DNA of 64,000 nucleotides from Halovivax gelatinilyticus. Its GTDB lineage: Archaea > Halobacteriota > Halobacteria > Halobacteriales > Natrialbaceae. A program made the translations under genes and the position numbers. Location of the stretch: the NCBI RefSeq assembly GCF_024300625.1, contig NZ_CP101322.1:3636631-3700630 (forward strand), written 5' to 3'. This document shows positions 35,046 to 44,206 of this stretch, in pieces (the stretch's first letter is position 1; every line of letters begins with the position of its first letter). A model generated the notes under the pieces. That model saw only the letters and a program-made list of their open reading frames with translations. It was not told the DNA's origin and did not search any database.

Positions 35046-36089
35046 CTACAACGCGGATTCCGCCCGTTCTAACGCATCAATCACGTCACGAAGCAACGCC
35101 GGTAACTCACCACCCTCACCGTCACCTGACACCGCCACCACACCTTCCTCACCACCCAACTGCTCCGCTTGCGATTCCGAGTCGATCGACGCATCCTTGT
35201 TACCAGCACCATCCGTAACGGGTTCCGAGACGCGATCAAGGCGTTGCTGCCGATCCGACTCGCCCACCTCAACTGACCCGGTCGTCTCCGATCGAGTCCC
35301 GGTCACTGGCCGCCCGCCGCGACTGAACGCGTCAAGCGGGAACGCGTACGCGTTCGCGCGTTTTTCCTTGTTAAACGTCGTTCGACGCGTCACACCGAGC
35401 ACGTCAGCAACCGTTCGCCGATCACACCCGCGATTCAACGCTAACCTGACCTGCTCGTCCTCCATGCGTTGCAACAGTAACTGCGGGTCGTCCGGGATGT
35501 ACCCGCGCGCAGAGTTCTCCACTTGATCCGTCAATCCCCATTCACCCGTTTCGATATCTTTATCGACTACTTGCCGGTCACGCGACTCGACGATGTTGTC
35601 GAGTCCCATAAGCACCCACAGGCGCTCACGAACCGCAGAAACCGATAACTCACCCGTCAACGCAGCCGCAACATCACCGGTTCGTGCCGGCCCGGAATCC
35701 GCCAGGACCTGCAGGATCTCGATATCCTGAGGCAACAACACGGTGAGATCCTCCTCCGTAATGTTGACCGGGGCATCCGCCGGCGTAGATTGTTGGTGAT
35801 GCCAGCTGTGACACGATCGGCAAATCAACGTTAGATTCGCCAGGTCGTGCTCGCCCATCCCGGTCGGCTCCCGCTCGATATGATGCGCTTGCAACGCCGC
35901 TAACCCGCCTTTCTCCGGGCCACGACGACCACAAAGCTGGCACCGATACTCGTACTCCGTCAACACAGCCTCGCGCGTCGCCGGATCAACCGTTTCATGA
36001 CACGCCGCAGGCCCACGCACATCAGTATCCTCATTCGTCGTCGATTCGCCACTCGATTCGCCGTGAGTTCGTCGATCAGTTTCTTGCAT
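35046..36089 (-). CDS. HNH endonuclease next to the HRAMP operon
   Basis: The protein has 347 residues. The HNH core is complete: CQLC (Cys 50, 53), LQAHHIEREP with His 69-70, LANLTLICRSC (Asn 85, Cys 90, 93) and SWHH. A winged-helix-like part follows (ILQVLADSGPARTGDVAAAL), then a second helix-turn-helix-like segment (CDRRTVADVLGVTRRTTFNK). The C-terminal third is a Gly/Ser/Glu linker ending in a short helix. It lies 132 bases downstream of the HRAMP genes on the same strand. In the published description of HRAMP, nucleases accompany the core, so it is a candidate effector. Confidence 0.75.
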   Translation of the reverse strand: MQETDRRTHGESSGESTTNEDTDVRGPAACHETVDPATREAVLTEYEYRCQLCGRRGPEKGGLAALQAHHIEREPTGMGEHDLANLTLICRSCHSWHHQQSTPADAPVNITEEDLTVLLPQDIEILQVLADSGPARTGDVAAALTGELSVSAVRERLWVLMGLDNIVESRDRQVVDKDIETGEWGLTDQVENSARGYIPDDPQLLLQRMEDEQVRLALNRGCDRRTVADVLGVTRRTTFNKEKRANAYAFPLDAFSRGGRPVTGTRSETTGSVEVGESDRQQRLDRVSEPVTDGAGNKDASIDSESQAEQLGGEEGVVAVSGDGEGGELPALLRDVIDALERAESAL

Positions 36090-36221
36090 GTATCACGTAC
36101 CGCTCGCATCACTCATCCTCGATTCAACCACCGCGCACCACGTGATGTATCGCTTCAAACCGCACCCCACTCCGAACCTCACCGCACATCACCGTCCAGC
36201 ACTCCCGTCACCATCCACGAA

Positions 36222-36884
36222 TCACCCGTTACGCGTACACGTCAACGACTTCAACTTGAAATCCGATTTCGAACAGTAGCGCTCCGCGAGCACCCCTAAC
36301 TCGCGCGTCCGCAACACGTCCGCGACGTTATGCAACACGAGCGCCACGAACTCCCCGCGCTCAAACGCCGCCACCGCCTCACTACTCTCCACGAACGGAT
36401 CCAACTCACCAACCGACCCCCCGCACAACGCATCGTACACGCCAACGAGATCCCGACACTCATCCCCACCTATCGTCGTGTTAAACCGTTTCGACACGAC
36501 CGGTAGCAAATCCGTGTACGGTACCTCATCGAACGGCCACGCAACATCATTCATCGAAAGCCGCGTCCGTAAAAACGGTAAATCGAACCCGGATCGCCAC
36601 GTCTCACCATTAAACGCCGCCAACAACACGTCATCACCAGCCAACCGGTCACGCGAAAACGCACCCACCGCCTCCAACAACGCCGCCTCAGACGCGTGCA
36701 CCGACAACTGCACATGACACTCCACGCGATCCTGCACCCTCGACTCCAAACCACTCGCATCCCGACCACCCGACTGAACGAACACGCGCACCCCTAACGG
36801 GAACGCGAACCCAGCAACCGTCACCTCATCACGAACCGAGAACCCAGTCGTCTCAATATCAAACGCCACCAACTCCAACACCAT
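36222..36884 (-). CDS. DEDD 3'-5' exonuclease of the HRAMP operon
   Basis: The protein has 220 residues from the ATG at 36884. Motif I is AFDIETTGF (Asp 9, Glu 11). Motif II is AAFNGETWRSGFDLPFL (about 97-113), and motif III is LVLHNVADVLRT near 190. The pattern is closest to the RNase-H-like YprB-type exonucleases, where motif III usually has Tyr and here has His. It would degrade single-stranded DNA or RNA. Its start overlaps the RAMP stop (TGATG), so it is coupled to the RAMP genes. A role as the destructive subunit is inference. Confidence 0.7.
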   Translation of the reverse strand: MVLELVAFDIETTGFSVRDEVTVAGFAFPLGVRVFVQSGGRDASGLESRVQDRVECHVQLSVHASEAALLEAVGAFSRDRLAGDDVLLAAFNGETWRSGFDLPFLRTRLSMNDVAWPFDEVPYTDLLPVVSKRFNTTIGGDECRDLVGVYDALCGGSVGELDPFVESSEAVAAFERGEFVALVLHNVADVLRTRELGVLAERYCSKSDFKLKSLTCTRNG

Positions 36885-37825
36885 CACGCCTCACCTCCAC
36901 CCGTCACGCCAACCCGATCCGGAACGCGATCCTCACCCGCCGGCCTGACACGGAACTCACCGAACCCGAACCGCGAATGCGTCCCGACACGAACCACACC
37001 GTTACGCGCCGTCCCAACCGGATCATCACCCGCATACCAAACCACCTGCCCATGATCAACCGTTCGAAGCGAAAACACGTCCTCACCCTGCACGAGGCGC
37101 TCCTCACGCTCACGCAACCCATCACGCTCAACACCCCACCACCACGGCACCGACTGACCATCCGCCCCCGGGAACTCACTCGCCAACACGAACGGCGACA
37201 CCAACTCCAACACGAACCCACCAGACCCGGAACGCGACACACGCCGATAATCCAACTCGTCAAGATCAACCACCTGCGAATCCACCAGCGACAACTCACC
37301 GAACCCGTAATTCCGCGCCCCACCAACACGCACCCCATCCAACACCTCACGAGACACCGGAACCACGTCACGCCCCCCAGACTCACCATGCAAATAACAC
37401 TGCACGAACCACCGAACCGACCGCTTCGACGTCCGCACCTCCGGCGGCCGCCCAAACCACAACTTCGACCCGAACGCCACGCGCCCACCATGCGTCACCA
37501 ACGGGTGCACATTATGCGCATCCCGCGGCCGCGACGACTTCAACCAACGCTGCGCCGCATCACGAAACACGAACAAATCATCGTACCGCTCAACCGGCGG
37601 TAACGACCCGCCAACCTTCCCCAACGAACCAGACCACGAATGCCACGACGGCGCATCACCGTACTCACCCGGAACGAACACGCCGTGACTCACGCACAAC
37701 GCCCGGCGCGTCACCGCATCCACGCGACGCGAAATCGCGTTCCACAACGCATGCCCCGACACGTAAAACGGGTTCCCCGCGTAATCCGTCTCCACCTCGA
37801 ACAACACCTGCTGAATCCGCGTCAC
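36884..37825 (-). CDS. HRAMP protein with two RAMP-type glycine loops
   Basis: The protein has 313 residues from a GTG at 37825 that fits the RAMP-like start MTRIQQVLFEVETDY. Two glycine-rich RAMP signatures are present: GGARNYGFGELSL (about 168-180) and GTHSRFGFGEFRV (about 281-293). GNPFYVSGHALWNAI near residue 18 resembles the RNA-contacting strand and helix of Cas5/Cas7. The two loops imply two ferredoxin-like folds. RAMPs bind guide RNA in class 1 CRISPR complexes. The Cas5 or Cas7 assignment cannot be made by eye. The gene starts 86 bases after the upstream stop, while its own stop overlaps the exonuclease start. Confidence 0.65.
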   Translation of the reverse strand: MTRIQQVLFEVETDYAGNPFYVSGHALWNAISRRVDAVTRRALCVSHGVFVPGEYGDAPSWHSWSGSLGKVGGSLPPVERYDDLFVFRDAAQRWLKSSRPRDAHNVHPLVTHGGRVAFGSKLWFGRPPEVRTSKRSVRWFVQCYLHGESGGRDVVPVSREVLDGVRVGGARNYGFGELSLVDSQVVDLDELDYRRVSRSGSGGFVLELVSPFVLASEFPGADGQSVPWWWGVERDGLREREERLVQGEDVFSLRTVDHGQVVWYAGDDPVGTARNGVVRVGTHSRFGFGEFRVRPAGEDRVPDRVGVTGGGEA

Positions 37826-37910
37826 ACCAACCACCCCGCACACACCCCGTTTCCACTGCCACACCCAACACAACCCCTCACACCACCACACACGCAACCA
37901 GCGCTCACCA

Positions 37911-38765
37911 TCACCCCTCCACCTCCCACGCACCACGCACACCGTCACTACCCAACTCGAACCGAGCAACGAAATCCTCGATGTACTGTAACGCAACCGA
38001 CCACGACCGGATCCGACGCAACTGCGCATCCAACACCATCAACTCCCGCCGATCCACCTCGAACGGACGACCCGACAACCGCGACCACGTATCCGCAAAC
38101 GACCGCGCCGGCCCCGACCCAAGCCGCGCCACCACCCCACCCGCCGGCTCACCCGTCACCCGCAACGACACCACCGGCGACCACAACACCGTCCGAAACG
38201 GCACCACCACACCACTCTTAACTGCCGCATCCACCCCACCCCTCACCGCACACGCCTCACCCGGCACCGCCTCCAAAAACAACTCATCAAACCCGTACCC
38301 AGCTCGGTAACAATCCAGCAACGCACCCGCCAACAACACGTGGAACTTCAACGACGTGTACGGGTAACACACCGACTCGTTAACCAACGACGCCACATCA
38401 CTCGTCAACCACGCCGCATGCAACCGTTCAGCACCCGACCGGCAAACCAACCCCTCCACCTCAGCAGCCGTCGCCACGCCACCGCCCGACTCACCCACCG
38501 ACTCACCACTCAACAACGATAACCGGTACGGCGACGCGTGATTCGACACCGTCTGCTCCGGTTCCCCAGACGGTCGACTCAACAACGCCGCATCCCGATC
38601 CGCACCCAACGGCACCGCCTCATTCACCCGTACACCCGCGAACTCATCAACCCCCGAACCATGACGCCGCCCACGCAACTTATGCACATCATGCCTGTAC
38701 ACCGCCACCAACGAACCCACACCCACATCACTCGCAGCGCCACCGACCCCAGACTCGTTCACCAT
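37911..38765 (-). CDS. conserved unknown protein of the HRAMP operon
   Basis: The protein has 284 residues from the ATG at 38765, overlapping the stop of the Cas7-like gene (TGATG). It starts with a short variable part, then SLVAVYRHDVHKLRGRRHGS and a Ser/Gly-rich linker. The conserved-looking core is NESVCYPYTSLKFHVLLAGA followed by a GFDELFLEAVPGEAC segment, and then SWSVALQYIEDFVARFELG near the end. I recognise no fold. Position and overlap match the uncharacterised component of the described HRAMP system. It may be a structural subunit. Confidence 0.6.
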   Translation of the reverse strand: MVNESGVGGAASDVGVGSLVAVYRHDVHKLRGRRHGSGVDEFAGVRVNEAVPLGADRDAALLSRPSGEPEQTVSNHASPYRLSLLSGESVGESGGGVATAAEVEGLVCRSGAERLHAAWLTSDVASLVNESVCYPYTSLKFHVLLAGALLDCYRAGYGFDELFLEAVPGEACAVRGGVDAAVKSGVVVPFRTVLWSPVVSLRVTGEPAGGVVARLGSGPARSFADTWSRLSGRPFEVDRRELMVLDAQLRRIRSWSVALQYIEDFVARFELGSDGVRGAWEVEG

Positions 38766-39742
38766 CACGACCCGCCTCCAGACACACCGCTACGATCAAC
38801 AGCCGGGCGTAACTCACCATCCACATCACTCACCCTGTCCTGCAACGCGCGAACGAACTCCGCACGGTACACATCACGCCACTTCTCATCCTTCTCACGC
38901 ATCGCCGCCGTCGAATCCTGCGCGCGATTATACACGCGGCGAATCTCCCGATCCGAATACAACGGATTCACCACCTCCACATCCGCAATCCCCGCCCCGA
39001 AATTCCGCGCCCCACCGAGCTGGAACTCGAACTGATCACTATGCGCATCCAGAAACGACACCGCCTCAACCAACAACCCCACGAACTCCGGCTTCAACTC
39101 CCGAAGCGACAACAACCACGTCCCGTCCACGTTCCCCACCACATCACGCGTCGCATGCCGCAACGGCTGCCCACCATCATCTCCGTTCCGCGACCGAACC
39201 TGCGTGTGTAACTGCCTGTAATGCGCCTCCACCTCACCACGCAACACGTCCACCTGCCGACGAACCGGCGAAAACCTCACCGGCCGACGCAACAACACGC
39301 CCGGCTTCGCACCGAACCCACCAAACAACTCATACACCACACACCCTGACTCACCCGCACCACCCTCCACGCACGACCCTTTCTCATGATACCCCGCATC
39401 GAGATCACGATCATACACGTCCGCACGCATGTAATCCGCATTCGACTCACCCGGATGACACGCCGACATCCCCGCAATCTGCAACACTCGCTCACACCCA
39501 TGCCGCAACCACCCAGACAACGCAAACGGCGAAATCTGCCCACCAATCTGATTCTGCGGATCATCAGCCTCATACCGACCCGCCGACGCATGATGCCGAT
39601 CCGTCACCACCCCATCACCCGGCGCCAACAAATCCACCTCCAACCCAACATACACATCCGGAAACGTCGACTCCGCCAGCTCAGGCAACTCAAACTCACC
39701 ATCCAAGTGCTCCGTCGCGAACGACAGGTCGTCAGCCGTCAT
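38765..39742 (-). CDS. Cas7-like RAMP protein of the HRAMP system
   Basis: The protein has 325 residues from the ATG at 39742, 4 bases inside the upstream gene. VGLEVDLLAPGDGVVTDR and then GGQISPFALSGWLRHGCERV (about 67-86) resemble the strand and helix of Cas7/Csf2-type proteins, where a G-S/A-S-L-R-like turn contacts RNA. The RAMP glycine loop is QLGGARNFGAGIADVEV (241-257). His/Cys residues at 95-96, 124 and 134 could bind zinc in an insert. It should form a backbone along an RNA. Length and loop fit a Cas7-like protein; the divergence agrees with HRAMP. Confidence 0.7.
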   Translation of the reverse strand: MTADDLSFATEHLDGEFELPELAESTFPDVYVGLEVDLLAPGDGVVTDRHHASAGRYEADDPQNQIGGQISPFALSGWLRHGCERVLQIAGMSACHPGESNADYMRADVYDRDLDAGYHEKGSCVEGGAGESGCVVYELFGGFGAKPGVLLRRPVRFSPVRRQVDVLRGEVEAHYRQLHTQVRSRNGDDGGQPLRHATRDVVGNVDGTWLLSLRELKPEFVGLLVEAVSFLDAHSDQFEFQLGGARNFGAGIADVEVVNPLYSDREIRRVYNRAQDSTAAMREKDEKWRDVYRAEFVRALQDRVSDVDGELRPAVDRSGVSGGGS

Positions 39743-40248
39743 TCCCCACCACCCCACTCACCACTCGGCCGAAGCGAATCCGCCGGCTCCAATAACTCAT
39801 TCACCTCTCTATCCGAACCGGCACCAGCACCCGACGCCTCCAACTCACCCGCAGCTGGCGCCTGCAACTCCCACCACTCCGCAACCGAATACGCCTCAAC
39901 CGCACACGCCGGACTCACCCGCACCAACTCAAAATCCTCTACCCGCCACGCCCCTTCCCGAACCGAACACGCCCCTACGCGCCCACGAACAACACACTCG
40001 TACACACCAAGCGTCCACAACTCCGGTACCCCAGTATCATGACGCTTACAAAACGCACACCCCACCTCAAACGAAGGCTCCGAAACCGCACGGAACACGT
40101 ACGCTAAAACCGCATCACCCTCCCGAAGAGGTGTACCGCACACCTGACAAATCGCGGCCCCTTCCCCGAAACCGACAATTACTGATTGTTTGATGTCTTC
40201 AATTTCCAGACCGTCGTGTTTATCCTTCTTTGATGTTTTGTCTGTCAT
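39739..40248 (-). CDS. zinc-binding-like protein, first gene of the HRAMP operon
   Basis: The protein has 169 residues. It starts with a basic tail (MTDKTSKKDKHDGLEIED). ICQVCGTPLREGDAV (CxxC at about 34-37) and VGCAFCKRHDTG (about 62-73) give four Cys, enough for a zinc ribbon. The middle is beta-rich. The last 40 residues are an acidic/Ala-rich tail. It is the promoter-proximal gene of the operon and is preceded by two hairpins. No family is recognised. It could be a small subunit or a regulator of the complex. Confidence 0.6.
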   Translation of the reverse strand: MTDKTSKKDKHDGLEIEDIKQSVIVGFGEGAAICQVCGTPLREGDAVLAYVFRAVSEPSFEVGCAFCKRHDTGVPELWTLGVYECVVRGRVGACSVREGAWRVEDFELVRVSPACAVEAYSVAEWWELQAPAAGELEASGAGAGSDREVNELLEPADSLRPSGEWGGGE

Positions 40249-40249
40249 A

Positions 40250-40299
40250 GGTTCTTGCCTCGAATGTGGGAACCTGACCCGCGTGTTAGAGCACGCGGG
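40250..40299 (-). ncRNA. hairpin leader ahead of the HRAMP operon (candidate RNA structure)
   Basis: Two inverted repeats lie between the predicted transcript start and the ATG at 40248. The outer one is a perfect 8-bp stem, CCCGCGTG (40278-40285) with CACGCGGG (40292-40299), around a 6-base loop. The inner one is GGTTC (40250-40254) with GAACC (40270-40274). They may only regulate translation, or act as an attenuator. HRAMP has no CRISPR array, so a structured RNA in its leader is an attractive but unproven guide candidate. Confidence 0.4.
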
Positions 40300-40340
40300 A
40301 ATTCCTTTCAGAATACCCCAAGGAGCCAGGTGTTCAGCCT

Positions 40341-40350
40341 ATACTATATC
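40341..40350 (-). promoter_or_regulatory. TATA-like box of the HRAMP operon
   Basis: On the minus strand GATATAGTAT occurs here, and a second AT-rich TTAAGTATATG lies just upstream (about 40360-40370). A start about 27 bases downstream would give a leader of about 70 bases holding both hairpins. A long leader is unusual in this window, where most genes look leaderless. Confidence 0.4.
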
Positions 40351-40446
40351 ATGGACATACATATACTTAACGGGTAGTAAAGGTCTATAGTAAAGTCAGA
40401 TTTCATGGAGTAGGGATAAGGCACATGCACACAGACAATCTAGGAA

Positions 40447-40656
40447 ATGGCCCTCAGGATAGACGATAACACTGAGAAGGTAATTGACCAGTTTATCGAA
40501 AATGGTAACTTGACAACTGGTGCATTAGTAGAATTTACAGGTCTTTCTCGACCAACAGTTACAAAACGACTCGATCGACTATATGCAGCAGAACATGTTG
40601 AATATTTGCACGAGCCGACTGCTCTTTGGCGCTTAGTCAACGACCCTCGTGAGTAA
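40447..40656 (+). CDS. small winged helix-turn-helix protein
   Basis: The protein has 69 residues. NTEKVIDQFIENGNLTTGAL, then VEFTGLSRPTVTKRLDRLYA, forms a helix-turn-helix with the recognition helix at PTVTKRLDRL. AAEHVEYLHEPTALWRLV is the wing. This is a bare MarR/ArsR-type DNA-binding domain, common in haloarchaea as short regulators. It diverges from the HRAMP operon (199 bases between starts) and could regulate it. The next gene is on the other strand. Confidence 0.65.
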   Translation: MALRIDDNTEKVIDQFIENGNLTTGALVEFTGLSRPTVTKRLDRLYAAEHVEYLHEPTALWRLVNDPRE

Positions 40657-40861
40657 TACCATAACCGAACTGGCGACAAATCCCCCCATTCTTATTCATA
40701 ATTTCTACTAGTTCACAAGGGGGTATTCGACCGAATTTACCTAATGACTCTCGATCCCAGTCCTAAATTGAGTGGTAGAGCGAGATATTTTCATGGGACC
40801 CACAGTTCAGCATGAGAAACATTAGAGGTGTACGTTCAAAATAATCTGGTGGCGATGTTAT

Positions 40862-43800
40862 TCATTCCACATCTGCTTTGATTCTGAGTGCGAGATGATC
40901 CGGAATCTCAGGAATAGCTGCAATATCTTCGTACGCAGCTTCCCGAAGGTCCGCCACGTTCTCGAAGCCATTTTCCTCCAGAACGTTCGCGTCCACATCG
41001 GTAACTCCACTCACTGTCGTGAGATCTGAATCCGAGGGTGAATCCGGCGGATTCCCAACTCGCGGCAATTCAGGAAATTTTTCCAACAACTCCTGAGCCT
41101 CCGTTAGGGCAGATTCCGTTTCGACGATTACGGGAAGAGCAGTACCAGACGAAGGGACAACTGGAACCATCTTCCGTTCATGGTCGTCGAAGTGAGATAG
41201 GATGCCGTCGAGAAGTGGCGATGGAGAAGCCGTTTCGATCACTTGAAACTCAGTTACACGTTTACCATTTCCGAAATCGGAACGATAGTCCTTTGAAATG
41301 ATACCGGACCGGTTCAGCTGTTGTGGTCCGTAACCGCTGTCCCATCCTTCTAAACCAGAATCAAGAAATGATACAAGAGTATCCCGCCACGTAACCATAG
41401 GTCCTTCCTCGATCCCCGACGCTTCGATGAGGGTGTCAACCAGTTTTCTATACGAATGGAACACCTCGTATAATTCGGTCAGCTCCGACGGTGCAACCGC
41501 ACCGTCTTTTCCAGCAGAGGGATCTGCTGCATCACCGCCGACAGATGTTGATTCGTCCCGACTGGATGCAGATGGAGAATCCTCAGTATGGGATGTATCG
41601 ACTGAATCGCCTTCCGATGATAGACTACTAAGCTGCACAGTGAAATTATACGGTCCACTTCGGCCGTAAAGGAGCGACACGGCCTCCTTTGGTTCGTAAC
41701 CGTCGCTATCGACGGAGGCCTCGACACGGCGTGAGTGGGTGGGTACGTGGAACGATGCTGTGCCATCGGCAGCCGTCTCTGATTCGTAATCTTTCTCGTC
41801 CGTAGAAATCGATACTGATGCCCCGATTACAGGCTCATCATTTGAATTTGAAACTGACACTTCAAGGTATTCCTGTGGACTCGCGTCTAAGTGTTGCGGG
41901 GACCTACCGTTGTCTTTCCTCACCTTCTTCCTGCTTTGTTCACGTGATTCGATTGCCGTCCGAATGGGTTCCGTCTTCGGATCAACAGTTTCTCCTGTCC
42001 ACACCTGAGGAAGAGTAGGATCAATCCGTCTGTTGCGGTCCTTGATGGCATCTAGTAGTTCATAGAGCCACTCCTGTGCGACATCATCGTCCACGATTTC
42101 TTCGATGGCCCGGTGGTCGGCTTCCATCGCCATGGACCCTGCCACCTCCAACTCGGCCAACAACGGTACTGTGGTTTCGTCAACCGTCGAGAAGCCTGGC
42201 AGTTCCCGAAATCGCGATCCAAGTGCTCTTAACTCAGACGCTCGACGAAGTAGTCGACGACCGTCCTCGCCGGCTAGCTGCCCGTCTGGCGTCGCTGGAA
42301 GCGTTACGACCTGATAGAAGTGCGCACGACTAGCCCCGGTCGGATTTCGAAGGACGCGGCCAATGCGTTGGATAAGTGACGCGTTGACACCTCCCTTCGA
42401 AAGGTTAACTGCTACGTCCGCATCGGGGATATCGACGCCGACTCCGATAACCTCCCCCGGGCCGACAATGACTCCCTTTTTTCGTTCTTTAAATTCGTTT
42501 ATTTGTTCGCTCTGTGAAGTGGTCTTTCCATCTGCGACGGTTACGACATCATCCCCTAGATTATCCCGAAGGACATCGCCAATTTGCGTCGCTTGCTCGT
42601 AGCTCTGGACAAGAACGATACACTTCGCTTCGGCAACGTGACGATCGACCAGCCGCCGCACAGTCTCATGGGGTGGGCTCAATTGCCATCGCCGGGGTCG
42701 ACGGGAGAACGCAGCGGTGGCTATTCTGTCGAACGCAGCTGACTGTTCACGCGCCGCCGACCCGTCGTTCGATTGGGCGAAGGATCGGAGATCGCGTAGC
42801 GTCTCGAACGTTTCCGGGACGATGTCGGGTACATCGCCAAAACCGGTGGTGAGAAACTTGTGGTTTGTCGGATCGTAAACGCCTGCGAGTGGCTGGGTCG
42901 ACTCGGTAACGCCGTCGAGTGTTTCGTCCTCAGCACTAGCGGCGTAGGTCACTTCCCAGCTGAAATCTGCGATAACGTTTGCTTTGCGCGCCTCAGGAAT
43001 TGTGAAGGTCGCACACTCCGTGAGGTTCGCCTCTAGTGCGTCGCGAGCGCCAGCATCCCCGATCCAGTCCTGATCGATGGATCCGGACATCGCGAGGATA
43101 GCGTCCGACCTATCTGTCAAGTCATCAAATAGATCTCGCCAACTTCGACCGTCACGACCACCCCTTCGGTACCGATGCGCTTCGTCAAGGATTACCAGAT
43201 CATATCCGGAAACTGTCTCCGCACTCAGTAAATCTTGAGCCGTGCGAAACTCGATAGTTCCCCAAGAAAGGTTGATCACTCGTTTAGTGCCAGTCTGAGT
43301 GCGGTCTCGAGGGATATTCAGGTGTTCGTCGAACTCGCTCTGCCACTGCTCCAGTAAGAGGTCTTGACCGGCAACGATCAGGACAGACGCGTTCGAACTC
43401 GACTCCTTCTGAGATGCCAGAACTTCTTCGTCCCGCGGGTGCAATTCACCGAAGAGGTGAGCGATTGCACCTAGTCCGAGCACAGTCTTCCCCGTAGCCG
43501 TCGCCATATTCACATAGCCAGCGTAATCGGCCGCACACCAACTTGATAGTGCGTCCTGTTGGTGATCCCAGAGTGGCGTCACCATTTGTGGTCGGTCGAG
43601 ATAATCGAGTAAGTCGATGTCTGCGTTGGATCGGCGGACACCTTCGAGTGCCTCTATAAGTTCATCGGTGTACTCACTTGCCGATGGGTCGGAGAACAGT
43701 TGATAGACAATATCCACGACGGCTTGGGGCTCATGAAGGGGCAGACGTCCGTTTTTCGGTCCCATTCCCCTTGTGGCGAGCTTTTCAACGATAGCTTCGA

Positions 43801-44206
43801 TTGCCCGGTCAATGTTGTGGATGCCGCCGTCATCAACCTTCGCGAGCGCGTGTCGAAGTTTCGCCAGTGCGAGAACGAAATTCCCGATATCCGTCTCGTC
43901 GCATTCTTGAATGAGTCCGGGGAGATCTGAATGATTGCTAGATAGATCGATAAGACCGTCGACGTAATATCCCCCAGTCGCCCGACCAAAGTCTATCGTA
44001 CCGATCGTTCCTCCGTGATCGAATTTGCTGTCGGAATGGCCGAGTGCGATGCCAAGCAGGAGGTCTGTTGCAGCCCGATCAATCTGACTAGGCCAATCGG
44101 CAGTAGTGATATCGTCCCTATCGAGTCGTTCTTGATGAAACTGTTCCGAGACGCTTAGCGTACTCGTCCGCTCGTCAATTTGATTCTTGAATGGGTCGAG
44201 TGCCAT
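40862..44206 (-). CDS. SF2 helicase with Ig/PEGA-like insert and C-terminal helix-hairpin-helix
   Basis: The protein has 1114 residues. The N-terminal 200 are helical and unassigned. A helicase core follows: NMATATGKTVLGL (Walker A, about 233-245), VILDEAHRYRRGG (DEAH at 341-344), a motif III-like AMSGSID, and SLIQRIGRVLRN (motif VI). About 820-890 is a beta domain (VSNSNDEPVIGASVSISTDE, then a DGTASFHVPTHSRRVEASVD strand pair), like carboxypeptidase-regulatory or PEGA folds. A helix-hairpin-helix tail (TTVSGVTDVDANVLEENGF) closes it at about 1055-1114. It should translocate on DNA. The tail and the beta domain recur in the divergent gene at 44389. Confidence 0.75.
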   Translation of the reverse strand: MALDPFKNQIDERTSTLSVSEQFHQERLDRDDITTADWPSQIDRAATDLLLGIALGHSDSKFDHGGTIGTIDFGRATGGYYVDGLIDLSSNHSDLPGLIQECDETDIGNFVLALAKLRHALAKVDDGGIHNIDRAIEAIVEKLATRGMGPKNGRLPLHEPQAVVDIVYQLFSDPSASEYTDELIEALEGVRRSNADIDLLDYLDRPQMVTPLWDHQQDALSSWCAADYAGYVNMATATGKTVLGLGAIAHLFGELHPRDEEVLASQKESSSNASVLIVAGQDLLLEQWQSEFDEHLNIPRDRTQTGTKRVINLSWGTIEFRTAQDLLSAETVSGYDLVILDEAHRYRRGGRDGRSWRDLFDDLTDRSDAILAMSGSIDQDWIGDAGARDALEANLTECATFTIPEARKANVIADFSWEVTYAASAEDETLDGVTESTQPLAGVYDPTNHKFLTTGFGDVPDIVPETFETLRDLRSFAQSNDGSAAREQSAAFDRIATAAFSRRPRRWQLSPPHETVRRLVDRHVAEAKCIVLVQSYEQATQIGDVLRDNLGDDVVTVADGKTTSQSEQINEFKERKKGVIVGPGEVIGVGVDIPDADVAVNLSKGGVNASLIQRIGRVLRNPTGASRAHFYQVVTLPATPDGQLAGEDGRRLLRRASELRALGSRFRELPGFSTVDETTVPLLAELEVAGSMAMEADHRAIEEIVDDDVAQEWLYELLDAIKDRNRRIDPTLPQVWTGETVDPKTEPIRTAIESREQSRKKVRKDNGRSPQHLDASPQEYLEVSVSNSNDEPVIGASVSISTDEKDYESETAADGTASFHVPTHSRRVEASVDSDGYEPKEAVSLLYGRSGPYNFTVQLSSLSSEGDSVDTSHTEDSPSASSRDESTSVGGDAADPSAGKDGAVAPSELTELYEVFHSYRKLVDTLIEASGIEEGPMVTWRDTLVSFLDSGLEGWDSGYGPQQLNRSGIISKDYRSDFGNGKRVTEFQVIETASPSPLLDGILSHFDDHERKMVPVVPSSGTALPVIVETESALTEAQELLEKFPELPRVGNPPDSPSDSDLTTVSGVTDVDANVLEENGFENVADLREAAYEDIAAIPEIPDHLALRIKADVE

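Noticed and set aside
36977..40042. Several long plus-strand frames opposite the HRAMP genes
   Set aside because: They are rich in His, Pro, Arg and Thr because the opposite strand has biased codons. They have no family features, whereas the minus-strand genes overlap neatly and carry RAMP and nuclease motifs.
40250..40300. CRISPR repeat
   Set aside because: The hairpin occurs once with no spaced copies. No array was found anywhere in the window.
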